A program made the translations under genes and the position numbers. This document shows positions 50,906 to 64,000 of a DNA stretch of 64,000 bases, one piece after another. This DNA comes from Eledone cirrhosa (taxonomy: Eukaryota; Mollusca; Cephalopoda; Octopoda; Eledonidae), in contig OZ024742.1 in NCBI GenBank assembly GCA_964016885.1, forward strand, positions 7,445,162-7,509,161, given 5' to 3'. The notes below the pieces were generated by a model. That model ran no database searches. It had not been told where the DNA came from and worked only from the letters and a program-made list of their open reading frames with translations. The stretch's first letter is position 1, and every line of letters starts with the position of its first letter.

Positions 50906-53900
50906 ATGTGATAGTGGTGTTGTGATGGTGGTATTGTAGATTGTGATGGTGGTGTTGTATGTTGTGATGGTGGTGTTGTATGTTGTGATGGTAGTGTTGT
51001 AGATTGTGATGGTGGTGTTGTATGTTGTGCTGGTGGTGTTGAATGTTGTGATGGTGGTGTTGTATGTTGTGATGGTGGTGGTGTGTGTTGTGATGGTGGT
51101 GGTGTATGTTGTGATGGTGGTATTGTATGTTGTGATGGTGGTGTTGTATGTTGTGATGGTGGTGTTGTATGTTGTGATGGTGGTGCTGTATGTTGTGATG
51201 GTGGTGTTGTATGTTGTGATGGTGGTATTGTATGTTGTGATGGTGGTGTTGTATGTTGTGATGGTGGTGTTGTATGTTGTGATGGTGGTGTTGTAGATTG
51301 TGATGGTGGTGTTGTATCTTGTAATGGTTTTGTTGTATGTTGTGATGGTGGTGTTGTATTTTGTGATGTTGGTGCTGTATGTTGTGATGGTGGTGTTGTA
51401 TGTTGTGATGGTGGTGTTGTATGTTGTGATGGTGGTGTTGTATGTTGTGATAGTGGTGGTGTATGTTGTGATGGTGGTGTTGTATGTTGTGATGGTGGTG
51501 TTGTATGTTGTGATGGTGGTGTTTAATGTTGTGATGGTGGTGTTGTAGATTGTGATGGTGGTGTTGTATCTTGTAATGGTTTTGTTGTATGTTGTGATGG
51601 TGGTGTTGTATTTTGTGATGTTGGTGCTGTATGTTGTGATGGTGGTGTTGTATGTTGTGATGGTGGTGTTGTATGTTGTGATGGTGGTGTTGTAGATTGT
51701 GACGGTGATGTTGTATGTTGTGATGGTGGTGTTGTATGTTGTGTTGGTCATGTTGTAGATTGTGATGGTGGTGTTGTATGTTGTGCTGGTGGTGGTGTAT
51801 GTTGTGATGGGGGTGGTGTATGTTGTGATGGTGGTGTTGTATGTTGTGATGGTGGTGCTGTATGTTGTGATGGTGGTGCTGTATGCTGTGATGGAGGTGT
51901 TGTATGTTGTGATGGTGGTGTTGTATGTTGTGATAGTGGTGTTGTATGTTGTGATGGTGGTGTTGAATGTTGTGATGGTGGTGTTGTATGTTGCGATGGA
52001 GGTGTTGTATGTTGTGATGGTGGTGCTGTATGTTGTGATGGTGGTATTGTATGTTGTGATGGTGGTGTTGTATGTTGTGATGGTGGTGTTGTAGGTTGTG
52101 ATGGTGGTGTTGTATGTGGTGATGGTAGTGTTGTATGTTGTGATGGTGGTGTTGTATGTTGTGATGGTGGTGTTGTATGTTGTGATGGTGGTGTTGTAGG
52201 TTGTGATGTTGGTATTGTATGTTGTGATGGTGGTGTTGTATGTTGTGATGGTGGTGTTGTATGTTGTGATGGTGGTGTTGTATGTTGTGATGGTGGTGTT
52301 GTATGTTGTGATACTGGTGTTGTATGTTGGGATGGTGGTGTTGTATGTTGTGATGGTGGTGTTGTATGTTGTGATGGTGGTGCTGTATGTTGTGATGGTG
52401 GTGTTGTATGTTGTGATGGTGGTGTTGTATGTTGTGATGGTGGTGATGTATGTTGTGATGGTGGTGATGTATGTTGTGATGGTGGTGCTGTATGTTGTGA
52501 TGGTGGTGTTGTATGTTGTGATGGTGGTGTTATATGTTGTGATGGTGGTGATGTATGTTGTGATGGTGGTGATGTATGTTGTGATGGTGGTGCTGTATGT
52601 TGTGATGGTGGTGTTGTATGTTGTGATGGTGGTGTTGTAGATTGTGATGGTGGTGTTGTATGTTGTGGAGGTGGTGTTGTATGTTGTGATGGTGGTGTTG
52701 TATGTTGTGATGGTGGTGTTGTATGTTGTGATGGTGGTGTTGTATGTTGTGATGGTGATGTTGTATGTTGTGATGGTGGTGTTGTATGTTGTGATGGTGG
52801 TGTTGTATGTTGTGATGGTGGTGTTGTATGTTGTGATGGTGGTGTTGTATGTTGTGATGGTGGTGTTGTATGTTGTGATGGTGATGTTGTATGTTGTGAT
52901 GGTGGTGTTGAAGATTGTGATGGTGGTGTTGAATGTTGTGATGGTGGTGTTGTATGTTGTGATGTTGGTATTGTATGTTGTGATGGTGGTGTTGTATGTT
53001 GTGCTGGGGTTTTGTATGTTGTGATAGTGGTGTTGTATGTTGTGATGGTGGTGTTGTATGTTGTGATGGTGGTGTTGTATGTTGTGATGGTGGTGTTGTA
53101 TGTTGTGATGGTTGTGTTGTAAATTGTGATGGTGGTGTTGTAGATTGTGATGGTGGTGTTGTATGTGGTGATGGTAGTGTTGTATGTTGTGATAATGGTG
53201 TTGTATGTTGTGGTGGTGGTGTTGTATGTTGTGATAGTGGTGTTTTATGTTGTGATGGTGGTGTTGTATGTTGTGGTGGTGGTGTTGTATGTTGTGATGG
53301 TGGTGTTTTATGTTGTGGTGGTGGTGTTGTATGTTGTGATGGTGTTGTTGTATGTTGTGATTGTGGTGTTGTATGTGGTGATGGTAGTGTTGTATGTTAT
53401 GATGGTGGTGTTGTATGTTGTGATGTTGTTGTTGTATGTTGTGATGGTGGTGTTGTATGTTGTGATAGTGGTGGTGTATGTTGTGATGGTGGTGTTGTAT
53501 GTTGTGATAGTGGTGATGGTGGTGTTGTATGTGGTGATGGTGGTGTTTTATGTTGTGATGGTGGTGTTGTAGATTGTGATGGTGGTGGTGTATCTTGTGA
53601 TGGTTTTGTTGTATGTTGTGATGGTGGTGTTGTATTTTGTGATGGTGGTGCTGTATGTTGTGATGGTGGTGTTGTATGTTGTGATGGTGGTGTTGTATGT
53701 TGTGATGGTGGTGTTGTAGATTGTGACGGTGGTGTTGTATGTTGTGCTGGTGGTGGTGTATGTTGTGATGGTGGTGGTGTATGTTGTGATGGTGGTGTTG
53801 TATGTTGTGATGGTGGTGCTGTATGTTGTGATGGTGGTGCTGTATGCTGTGATGGTGGTGTTGTATGTTGTGATAGTGGTGTTGTATGTTGTGATGGTGT

Positions 53901-56900
53901 TGTTGAATGTTGTGATGGTGGTGTTGTATGTTGTGATAGTGGTGATGTATGTTGTGATGGTGGTGTTGTATGTTGCGATGGAGGTGTTGTATGTTGTGAT
54001 GGTGGTGCTGTATGTTGTGATGGTGGTATTGTATGTTGTGATGGTGGTGTTGTATGTTGTGATGGTGGTGTTGTAGGTTGTGATGGTGGTGTTGTATGTG
54101 TTGATGGTAGTGTTGTATGTTGTGATGGTGGTGTTGTATGTTGTGATGGTGGTGTTGTATGTTGTGATGGTGGTGTTGTAGTTTGTGATGTTGGTATTGT
54201 ATGTTGTGATGGTGGTGTTGTATGTTGTGATGGTGGTGTTGTATGTTGTGATGGTGGTGTTGTATGTTGTGATGGTGGTGTTGTATGTTGTGATAGTGGT
54301 GTTGTATGTTGGGATGGTGGTGTTGTATGTTGTGATGGTGGTGTTGTATGTTGTGATGGTGGAGTTGTATGTTGTGATGGTGGTGTTGTATGTTGTGATG
54401 GTGGTGCTGTATGTTGTGATGGTGGTATTGTATGTTGTGATGGTGGTGTTGTATGTTGTGATGGTGGTGTTGTAGGTTGTGATGGTGGTGTTGTATGTGG
54501 TGATGGTAGTGTTGTATGTTGTGATGGTGGTGTTGTATGTTGTGATGGTGGTGTTGTAGGTTGTGATGTTGGTATTGTATGTTGTGATGGTGGTGTTGTA
54601 TGTTGTGACGGTGGTGTTGTATGTTGTGATGGTGGTGTTGTATGCTGTGATGGTGGTGTTGTATGTTGTGATAGTGGTGTTGTATGTTGGGATGGTGGTG
54701 TTGTATGTTGTGATGGTGGTGTTGTATGTGGTGATGGTGGTGTTGTATGTTGTGATGGTGGTGTTGTATGTTGTGATGGTGGTGTTGTATGTTGTGATGG
54801 TGGTGCTGTATTTTGTGATGGTGGTGTTGTATGTTGTGATGGTGGTGTTGTATGTTGTGGTGGTGGTGTTGTATGTTGGGATGGTGGTGTTGTATGTTGT
54901 GGTGGTGGTGATGTATGTTGTGATGGTGGTGTTGTATGTTGTGATAGTGGTGATGTATGTTGTGATGGTGGTGTTGTATGTTGTGGTCGTGGTGTTGTAT
55001 GTTGTGATGGTGGTGTTGTATGTTGTGGTGGTGGTGATGTATGTTGTGATGGTGGTGTTGTATGTTGTGATAGTGGTGATGTATGTTGTGATGGTGGTGT
55101 TGTATGTTGTGATGGTGGTGCTGTATGTTGTGATGGTGGTGTTGTATGTTGTGATGGTGATGTTGTATGTTGTGATGGTGGTGTTGAAGATTGTGATGGT
55201 GGTGTTGTATGTTGTGGTGGTGGTGTTGTATGTTGTGATGGTGGTGCTGTATGTTGTGATGGTGGTGTTGTATGTTGTGATGGTGGTGTTTTAGATTGTG
55301 ATGGTGGTGTTGTATGTTGTGGTGGTTGTGTTGTATGTTTTGATGGTGGTGTTGTAGATTGTGATGGTGGTGTTGTATGTTGTGGTGGTGGTGTTGTATG
55401 TTGTGATGGTGGTGTTGTATGTTGTGATGGTGGTGTTGTATGTTGTGATGGTGGTGTTGTATGTTGTGATAGTGGTGTTGTATGTTGTGATGGTGGTGTT
55501 GTATGTTGTGATGGTGATGTTGTATGTTATGATGGTGGTGTTGTATGTTGTGATGGTGGTGTTGTATGTTGTGATGGTGGTGTTGTATGTTGTGATGGTG
55601 GTGTTGTATGTTGTGATGGTGGTGTTGTATGTTGTGATGGTGATGTTGTATGTTGTGATGCTGGTGTTGTATGTTGTGATGGTGGTGTTGTATGTTGTGA
55701 TGTTGGTATTGTATGTTGTGATGGTGGTGTTGTATGTTGTGCTGGGGTTTTGTATGTTGTGATAGTGGTGTTGTATGTTGTGATGGTGGTGTTGTAGAAT
55801 GTGATGGTGGTGTTGTATGTTGTGATGGTGGTGTTGTATGTTGTGATGGTGGTGTTGTATGTTGTGGTGGTTGTGTTGTAAATTGTGATGGTGGTGTTGT
55901 AGATTGTGATGGTGGTGTTGTATGTGGTGATGGTAGTGTTGTATGTTGTGATGATGGTGTTGTATGTTGTGATGGTGGTGTTGTACGTTGTGTTTGTGGT
56001 GTTGTATGTTGTGATGGTGGTGTTCTATGTTGTGATGGTGGTGTTGTATGTTGTGATGGTCGTGTTGATGATTGTGATGATGGTGTTGAAGATTGTGATG
56101 GTGGTGTTGTATTTTGTGATAGTTGTGTTGTATGTTGTGATGGTGGTGTTGTATGCTGTGAGGCTGGTGGTGTATGTTGTGATGCTGGTGTTGTATATTG
56201 TGAAGATGGTGGTGTATGTTGTGATGATGGTGTTGTATGTTGTGATGGTGGTGTTGTAGATTGTGATGGTGGTGTTGTATGAGGTGATGGTAGTGTTGTA
56301 TGTTGTGATGGTGGTGGTGTATGTTGTGGTGGTGGTGTTGTATGTTGTGATGGTGGTGTTTTATGTTGTGATGGTGGTGTTGTATGTTGTGATGGTGGTG
56401 TTGTATGTTGTGATGGTGGTGTTGTATGTTGTGGTGGTGGTGTTGTATGTTGTGATGGTGGTGTTTTATGTTGTGATGGTGGTGTTGTATGTTGTGGTGG
56501 TGGTGTTGTATGTTGTGATGGTGGTGTTTTATGTTGTGATGATGGTGTTGTATGTTGTGATGGTGGTGTTGTATGTTGTGATGGTGGTGTTGTATGTTGT
56601 GGTGGTGGTGTTGTATGTTGTGATGGTGGTGTTTTATGTTGTGATGGTGGTGTTGTATGTTGTGGTGGTGGTGTTGTATGTTGTGATGGTGTTGTTGTAT
56701 GTTGTGATTGTGGTGTTGTATGTTGTGATGGTGGTGTTTTATGTTGTGATGGTGGTGTTGTTTGTTGTAATGGTGGTGTTGTAGATTGTGATGGTGGTGT
56801 TGTAGATTGTGATGGTGGTGTTGTATGTGGTGATGGTAGTGTTGTATGTTATGATGGTGGTGTTGTATGTTGTGATGTTGGTGCTGTATGTTGTGATGGT

Positions 56901-58640
56901 GGTGTTGTATGTTATGATGGTGGTGTTATATGTTGTGATGGTGGTGTTGTATGTCGTGATGGTGGTGTTGTATGTTATGATGGTGGTGTTATATGTTGTG
57001 ATGGTGGTGTTGTATGTTGTGATGTTGGTATTGTATGTTGTGATGGCGGTATTGTATGTTCTGATGGTGGTGATGTATGTTGTGATGGTGGTGATGTATG
57101 TTGTGATGGTAGTGATGTATGTTGTGATGGTGGTGTTGTATGTTGTGATGTTGGTATTGTATGTTGTGATGGTGGTGTTGTATTTTGTTATGGTGGTGAT
57201 GTATGTTGTGATGGTGGTGATGTATGTTGTGATGGTGGTGTTGTATGTTGTGATGGTGGTATTGTATGTTGTGATGTTTGTGTTGTATGTTATGATGGTG
57301 GTGTTGTATGTTGTGATGGTGGTGTTGTAGATCGTGATAGTGGTGTTGTAGGTTGTGATGTTGGTATTGTATGTTGTGATGGTGGTGTTGTATGTTGTGA
57401 TGGTGGTGTTGTATGTGTGATGGTGGTGTTGTATGTTGTGATTGTGGTGTTGTATTTTGTGATGGTGGTGTTGTAGATTGTTATGGTGGTGTTGTATGTT
57501 GTGATGGTGGTGTTGTATGTTGTGATGGTGGTGTTGTATGTTGTGATGGTGGTGTTGTATGTTGTGATGGTGGTGTTTTATGTTGTGAAGGTTTTTGTTG
57601 TATGTTGTGATGGTGGTGTTGTATGTTGTGATGGTGGTGTTGAAGATTGTGATGCTGGTGTTGTAGACTCTGATGGTGGCGTTGTATGTTGTGATGGTGG
57701 TGTTGTATGTTGTGATGGTGGTGATGTAGATTGTGATGGTGGTGTTGTATGTTGTGCTGGTGGTGTTGTATGTCGTGATAGTGGTGGTGTATGTTGTGAT
57801 GGTGGTGGTGTATTTTGTTATGGTGTTGTTGTATGTTGTGTTGGTGATGTTGTAGATTGTGATGGTGGTGTTGTATGTTGTGCTGGTGATGCAGTATGTT
57901 GTGATGGTGGTGTTGTAAATTGTGATGGTGATGCTGTATGTTGTGATGGTGGTGTTGTAGATTGTGATGGTGGTGTTGTATGTTGTGATGGTGGTGTTGT
58001 AGATTGTGATGGTGGTGTTGTATGTTATGATGGTGGTGTTGTATGTTGTGATGGTGGTGTTGTATGTTGTGATGGTGGTGTTGTATGTTGTGATGGTGGT
58101 GTTGTATTTTGTGATGGTGATGCTGTATGTTGTGATGGTGGTGTTGTATGTTGTGATGGTGGTGTTGTATGTTGTGATGGTGGTGTTGTATTTTGTGATG
58201 GTGATGCTGTATGTTGTGATAGTGGTGATGGTGGTGTTGTATGTTATGATGGTGGTGTTGTATATTGTGATGGTGGTGTTGTAGATTGTGATGGTGGTGT
58301 TGTATGTTATGATGGTGGTGTTGTATGTTGTGATTGTGGTGTTGTATGTTGTGATGGTGGTGTTGTATGTTGTGATGGTGGTGTTGTATTTTGTGATGGT
58401 GATGCTGTATGTTGTGATGGTGGTGTTGTATGTTGTAATAGTGGTGATGTATGTTGTGATGGTGGTGCTGTAGATTGTGATGGTGGTGTTGTATGTTGTG
58501 ATGGTGGTGTTGTATGTTGTGATGGTGGTGTTGTAGATTGTGATGGTGATGTTGTATGTTTTGATGGTGGTGTTGTAGATTGTGATGGTGGTGTTGTATG
58601 TTATGATGGTGGTGTTGTATGTTGTGATGGTGGTGTTGTA

Positions 58641-61600
58641 TGTTCTGATTGTGGTGTTGAAGATTGTGGTGGTGGCGTTGTATTTTGTGATGGTGGTGTT
58701 GTATGTTGTGATGGTGGTGTTGTAGATTGTGTAGGTGGTGTTGTATGTTGTGATGGTGGTGTTGTATGTTGTGATGGTGGTGTTGTATGTTGTGATGGTG
58801 GTGATGTATGTTGTGATGTTGGTGTTGTATGTTGTTATGATGGTGTTGTATGTTGTGAGGGTGGTGTTGTTTGTTGTGAAGGTGGTGTTGTATGTTGTGA
58901 TGGTGGTGTTGTATTTTGTGATGGTAGTGTTGTAAGTTGTGCTGGTGGTGGTGTATGTTGTGATGGTGGTGTTGTATGTTGTCCTGGTTGTGTTGTATGT
59001 TGTGATGGTTGTGTTGTATGTTATGATGGTGGTGTTGTACATTGTGATGGTGGTGTTGTATGTTGTGATGTTGGTATTTTATGTTGTGATGTTTGTGTTG
59101 TATGTTATGATGGTGGTGCTGTATGTTGTGATGGTGGTGTTGTAGATTGTGATGGTGGTGTTGTATGTTGTCCTGGTTGTGTTGTATGTTGTGATGGTGG
59201 TGTTGTATGTTGTGATGGTGGTGCTGTATGTTGTGATGGTGGTGTTGTATGTTGTGATGGTGGTGTTGTATGTTGTGATGGTGATGTTGTATGTTGTGAT
59301 GGTGGTGTTGTATGTTGTGATGGTGGTGTTGTATGTTGTGATGGTGGTGTTGTATGTTGTGCTGGGGGTGTTGTATGTTGTGATGGTGGTGTTGTATTTT
59401 ATGATGGTGGTGTTGTAGATTGTGATGGTGGTGTTGTATGTTGTGATGGTAGTGTTGTATGTTGTGATGGTGGTGTTGTATGTTGTGATTGTGGTGTTGT
59501 ATGTTGTGATGGTGGTGTTTTATGTTGTGATGGTGGTGTTGTAGATTGTGATGGTGGTGTTGTATCTTGTGATGGCTTTGTTGTATGTTGTGATGGTGGT
59601 GTTGTATTTTGTGATGGTGGTGTTGTTCGTTATGATGGTGGTGTTGTATGTTGTGATGGTGCTGTTGTATGTTGTGATGGTGGTGTTGAAGATTGTGATG
59701 GTGGTGTTGTATTTTGTGATGGTGGTGTTATAAGTTGTGCTGGTGGTGGTGTATGTTGTGATGGTGGTGTTGTATGTTGTGCTGGTGGTGTTGTATGTTG
59801 TGATGGTTGTGTTGTATGTTATGATGATGGTGTTGTATGTTGTGATGGTGCTTTTGTATGTTGTGATGTTGGTATTGTATGTTGTGATATTTGTGTTGTA
59901 TGTTATGATGGTGCTGCTGTACGTTGTGATAGTGGTGTTGTAAGTTGTGCTGGTGGTGGTGTATGTTGTGATGGTGGTGTTGTATGTTGTGCTGGTGGTG
60001 TTGTATGTTGTGATGGTTGTGTTGTATGTTGTGATGGTGGTGTTGTATGTTGTGATGGTGGTGCTGTATGTTGTGCTGGAGGTGTTGTATGTTGTGATGG
60101 TGGTGTTGTATGTTGTGATGGTGGTGTTGTATGTTGTGATGGTGGTGTTGTATTTTGTGATGGTGATGCTGTATGTTGTGATGGTGGTGTTGTATGTTGT
60201 GATGGTGGTGTTGTATGTTGTGATGGTGGTGTTGTATTTTGTGATGGTGCTGCTGTACGTTGTGATAGTGGTGTTGTAAGTTGTGCTGGTGGTGGTGTAT
60301 GTTGTGATGGTGGTGTTGTATGTTCTGATTGTGGTGTTGAAGATTGTGGTGGTGGCGTTGTATTTTGTGATGGTGGTGTTGTATGTTGTGATGGTGGTGT
60401 TGTAGATTGTGTTGGTGGTGTTGTATGTTGTGATGGTGGTGTTGTATGTTGTGATGGTGGTGTTGTATGTTGTGATGGTGGTGTTGTATTTTGTGATGGT
60501 GATGCTGTATGTTGTGATAGTGGTGATGGTGGTGTTGTATGTTATGATGGTGGTGTTGTATGTTGCGATGGTGGTGTTGTAGATTGTGATGGTGGTGTTG
60601 TATGTTATGATGGTGGTGTTGTATGTTGTGATTGTGGTGTTGTATGTTGTGATGGTGGTGTTGTATTTTGTGATGGTGATGCTGTATGTTGTGATGGTGG
60701 TGTTGTATGTTGTAATAGTGGTGATGTATGTTGTGATGGTGGTGCTGTAGATTGTGATGGTGGTGTTGTATGTTGTGATGGTGGTGTTGTATGTTGTGAT
60801 GGTGGTGTTGTAGATTGTGATGGTGATGTTGTATGTTTTGATGGTGGTGTTTTAGATTGTGATGGTGGTGTTGTATGTTATGATGGTGGTGTTGTATGTT
60901 GTGATGGTGGTGTTGTATGTTCTTATTGTGGTGTTGAAGATTGTGGTGGTGGCGTTGTATTTTGTGATGGTGGTGTTGTATGTTGTGATGGTGGTGTTGT
61001 AGATTGTGTTGGTGGTGTTGTATGTTGTGATGGTGGTGTTGTATGTTGTGATGGTGGTGTTGTATGTTGTGATGGTGGTGATGTATGTTGTGATGTTGGT
61101 GTTGTATGTTGTTATGATGGTGTTGTATGTTGTGAGGGTGGTGTTGTTTGTTGTGATGGTGGTGTTGTATGTTGTGAAGGTGGTGTTGTATGTTGTGATG
61201 GTGGTGTTGTATTTTGTGATGGTAGTGTTGTAAGTTGTGCTGGTGGTGGTGTATGTTGTGATGGTGGTGTTGTATGTTGTCCTGGTTGTGTTGTATGTTG
61301 TGATGGTTGTGTTGTATGTTATGATGGTGGTGTTGTACATTGTGATGGTGGTGTTGTATGTTGTGATGTTGGTATTTTATGTTGTGATGTTTGTGTTGTA
61401 TGTTATGATGGTGGTGCTGTATGTTGTGATGGTGGTGTTGTAGATTGTGATGGTGGTGTTGTATGTTGTGATGGTGGTGTTGTATGTTGTGATGGTGGTG
61501 CTGTATGTTGTGATGGTGGTGTTGTATGTTGTGATGGTGGTGTTGTATGTTGTGATGGTAATGTTGTATGTTGTGATGGTGGTGTTGTATGTTGTGATGG

Positions 61601-64000
61601 TGGTGTTGTATGTTGTGATGGTGGTGTTGTATGTTGTGCTGGGGGTGTTGTATGTTGTGATGGTGGTGTTGTATTTTATGATGGTGGTGTTGTAGATTGT
61701 GATGGTGGTGTTGTATGTTGTGATGGTAGTGTTGTATGTTGTGATGGTGGTGTTGTATGTTGTGATTGTGGTGTTGTATGTTGTGATGGTGGTGTTTTAT
61801 GTTGTGATGGTGGTGTTGTAGATTGTGATGGTGGTGTTGTATCTTGTGATGGCTTTGTTGTATGTTGTGATGGTGGTGTTGTATTTTGTGATGGTGGTGT
61901 TGTTCGTTATGATGGTGGTGTTGTATGTTGTGATGGTGCTGTTGTATGTTGTGATGGTGGTGTTGAAGATTGTGATGGTGGTGTTGTATTTTGTGATGGT
62001 GGTGTTTTAAGTTGTGCTGTTGGTGGTGTATGTTGTGATGGTGGTGTTGTATGTTGTGCTGGTGGTGTTGTATGTTGTGATGGTTGTGTTGTATGTTATG
62101 ATGATGGTGTTGTATGTTGTGATGGTGCTTTTGTATGTTGTGATGTTGGTATTGTATGTTGTGATATTTGTGTTGTATGTTATGATGGTGGTGCTGTACG
62201 TTGTGATAGTGGTGTTGTAAGTTGTGCTGGTGGTGGTGTATGTTGTGATGGTGGTGTTGTATGTTGTGCTGGTGGTGTTGTATGTTGTGATGGTTGTGTT
62301 GTATGTTGTGATGGTGGTGTTGTATGTTGTGATGGTGGTGCTGTATATTGTGCTGGAGGTGTTGTATGTTGTGATGGTGGTGTTGTATGTTGTGATGGTG
62401 GTGTTGTATGTTGTGATGGTGGTGTTGTATTTTGTGATGGTGATGCTGTATGTTGTGATGGTGGTGTTGTATGTTGTGATGGTGGTGTTGTATGTTGTGA
62501 TGGTGGTGTTGTATTTTGTGATGGTGATGCTGTATGTTGTGATAGTGGTGATGGTGGTGTTGTATGTTATGATGGTGGTGTTGTATGTTGTGATGGTGGT
62601 GTTGTAGATTGTGATGGTGGTGTTGTATGTTATGATAGTGGTGTTGTATGTTGTGATTGTGGTGTTGTATGTTGTGATGGTGGTGTTGTATGTTGTGATG
62701 GTGGTGTTGTATTTTGTGATGGTGATGCTGTATGTTGTGATGGTGGTGTTGTATGTTGTAATAGTGGTGTTGTATGTTGTGATGGTGGTGTTGTATGTTG
62801 TGATGGTGGTGTTGTAGATTGTGATGGTGATGTTGTATGTTGTGATGGTGGTGTTGTAGATTGTGATGGTGGTGTTGTATGTTATGATGGTGGTGTTGTA
62901 TGTTGTGATGGTGGTGTTGTATGTTCTGATTGTGGTGTTGAAGATTGTGGTGGAGGCGTTGTATTTTGTGATGGTGGTGTTGTATGTTGTGATGGTGGTG
63001 TTGTAGATTGTGTTGGTGGTGTTGTATGTTGTGATGGTGGTGTTGTATGTTGTGATGGTGGTGTTGTATGTTGTGATGGTGGTGATGTATGTTGTGATGT
63101 TGGTGTTGTATGTTGTTATGATGGTGTTGTATGTTGTGAGGGTGGTGTTGTTTGTTGTGATGGTGGTGTTGTATGTTGTGAAGGTGGTGTTGTATGTTGT
63201 GATGGTGGTGTTGTATTTTGTGATGGTAGTGTTGTAAGTTGTGCTGGTGGTGGTGTATGTTGTGATGGTGGTGTTGTATGTTGTCCTGGTTGTGTTGTAT
63301 GTTGTGATGGTTGTGTTGTATGTTATGATGGTGGTGTTGTACATTGTGATGGTGGTGTTGTATGTTGTGATGTTGGTATTTTATGTTGTGATGTTTGTGT
63401 TGTATGTTATGATGGTGGTGCTGTATGTTGTGATGGTGGTGTTGTAGATTGTGATGGTGGTGTTGTATGTTGTCCTGGTTGTGTTGTATGTTGTGATGGT
63501 GGTGTTGTATGTTGTGATGGTGGTGCTGTATGTTGTGATGGTGGTGTTGTATGTTGTGATGGTGGTGTTGTATGTTGTGATGGTGATGTTGTATGTTGTG
63601 ATGGTGGTGTTGTATGTTGTGATGGTGGTGTTGTATGTTGTGATGGTGGTGTTGTATGTTGTGCTGGGGGTGTTGTATGTTGTGATGGTGGTGTTGTATT
63701 TTATGATGGTGGTGTTGTAGATTGTGATGGTGGTGTTGTATGTTGTGATGGTAGTGTTGTATGTTGTGATGGTGGTGTTGTATGTTGTGATTGTGGTGTT
63801 GTATGTTGTGATGGTGGTGTTTTATGTTGTGATGGTGGTGTTGTAGATTGTGATGGTGGTGTTGTATCTTGTGATGGCTTTGTTGTATGTTGTGATGGTG
63901 GTGTTGTATTTTGTGATGGTGGTGTTGTTCGTTATGATGGTGGTGTTGTATGTTGTGATGGTGCTGTTGTATGTTGTGATGGTGGTGTTGAAGATTGTGA
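58641..64000. repeat. Higher-order copies of 2.0-2.3 kb in the 21-bp array
   Basis: The rare variant string TGTTC(T/C)..ATTGTGGTGTTGAAG starts at 58641, 60918 and 62922, with an extra partial copy at 60321. The steps are 2,277 and 2,004 bp. Downstream markers (GTAAGTTGTGC near 58931, 61229 and 63233; GTTGTCCTGG near 58978, 61276 and 63280) give 2,298 and 2,004; the 21-bp change is one unit gained. The stretch 61234-61443 recurs unchanged at 63238-63447 in the parts I compared. Confidence 0.88.

Larger units (their letters stand above)
50536..64000. repeat. 21-bp minisatellite array of about 13.5 kb, open at the right window edge
   Basis: The unit is 21 bp; 52235-52255 is a typical copy with the core GTATGTTGTGATGGTGG. 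About 640 copies lie in the window, with frequent one-base variants and a few 9-bp partial units. Twenty-one is seven codons, so heptapeptides repeat in several frames: YVVMVVL and CCDGGVV on the + strand (the longest frame has 933 codons, 52996-55797) and YNTTITT on the - strand (767 codons, 59042 to 56739; others of 406, 445 and 162 codons). The - strand heptad carries an N-T-T glycosylation sequon, but no frame has a signal peptide or unique domain, and each is broken several times across the array. I regard it as non-coding. Confidence 0.97.

Noticed and set aside
52996..55797. 933-codon + strand frame of CCDGGVV heptads, looking like a cysteine-rich repeat protein
   Set aside because: The 21-bp unit has seven codons and no stops, so overlapping frames on both strands are equally open. 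The start lies inside the array and no domain precedes it.

Overview
The window looks like a gene-free, repeat-dominated stretch of an animal nuclear genome, most likely a cephalopod and probably an octopus. The pointer to cephalopods is a family of tRNA-derived SINEs of about 185-190 bp. Each has a pol III A box and B box in the head, a body motif reading TCCTTACGGGGTCGATAAAA, and a GGCCTTGTG...AAACAATT tail; this layout matches the tRNA-related SINEs known from octopus and squid. The species call is inference. I find no protein-coding gene, tRNA, rRNA or CRISPR array that I would defend. Long open frames are plentiful, but they lie in tandem repeats whose unit length is a multiple of three, or in SINE sequence.

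Layout. 1-3378: minisatellite with a 30-bp unit, open at the left window edge. 3379-3745: single-copy AT-rich DNA. 3746-4515: TTG/TGC microsatellite. 4517-39745: satellite of about 35 kb with a basic unit of 41 bp and length variants that mostly differ by GGT triplets, with one SINE inside (8173-8355). 39780-41848: a second TTG/TGC-type array that becomes an ordered minisatellite with a 192-bp higher-order period. 41849-50535: the only complex region, AT-rich. It holds CT, TA and CA microsatellites, two clusters of SINEs stacked on duplicated targets, a nearly perfect inverted repeat with 433-bp arms and a SINE in only one arm, a 41/42-bp minisatellite and a GAAA polypurine tract. 50536-64000: minisatellite with a 21-bp unit, open at the right window edge, with higher-order copies about 2.0-2.3 kb apart. 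Tandem repeats cover roughly 85-88% of the window.

The main content is the record of repeat evolution. The 41-bp satellite contains a block of about 6.4 kb duplicated at an offset of 6,840 bp with almost no differences, and a further 1.2-kb tandem duplication. The 21-bp array shows the same behaviour at 2.0-2.3 kb. From 3.7 to 41.8 kb and from 50.5 to 64 kb the + strand is persistently G+T-rich. The inverted repeat at 45359-46843 would form a long RNA hairpin if transcribed. No genes work together here, and no regulatory circuit is visible beyond the internal pol III boxes of the SINEs.
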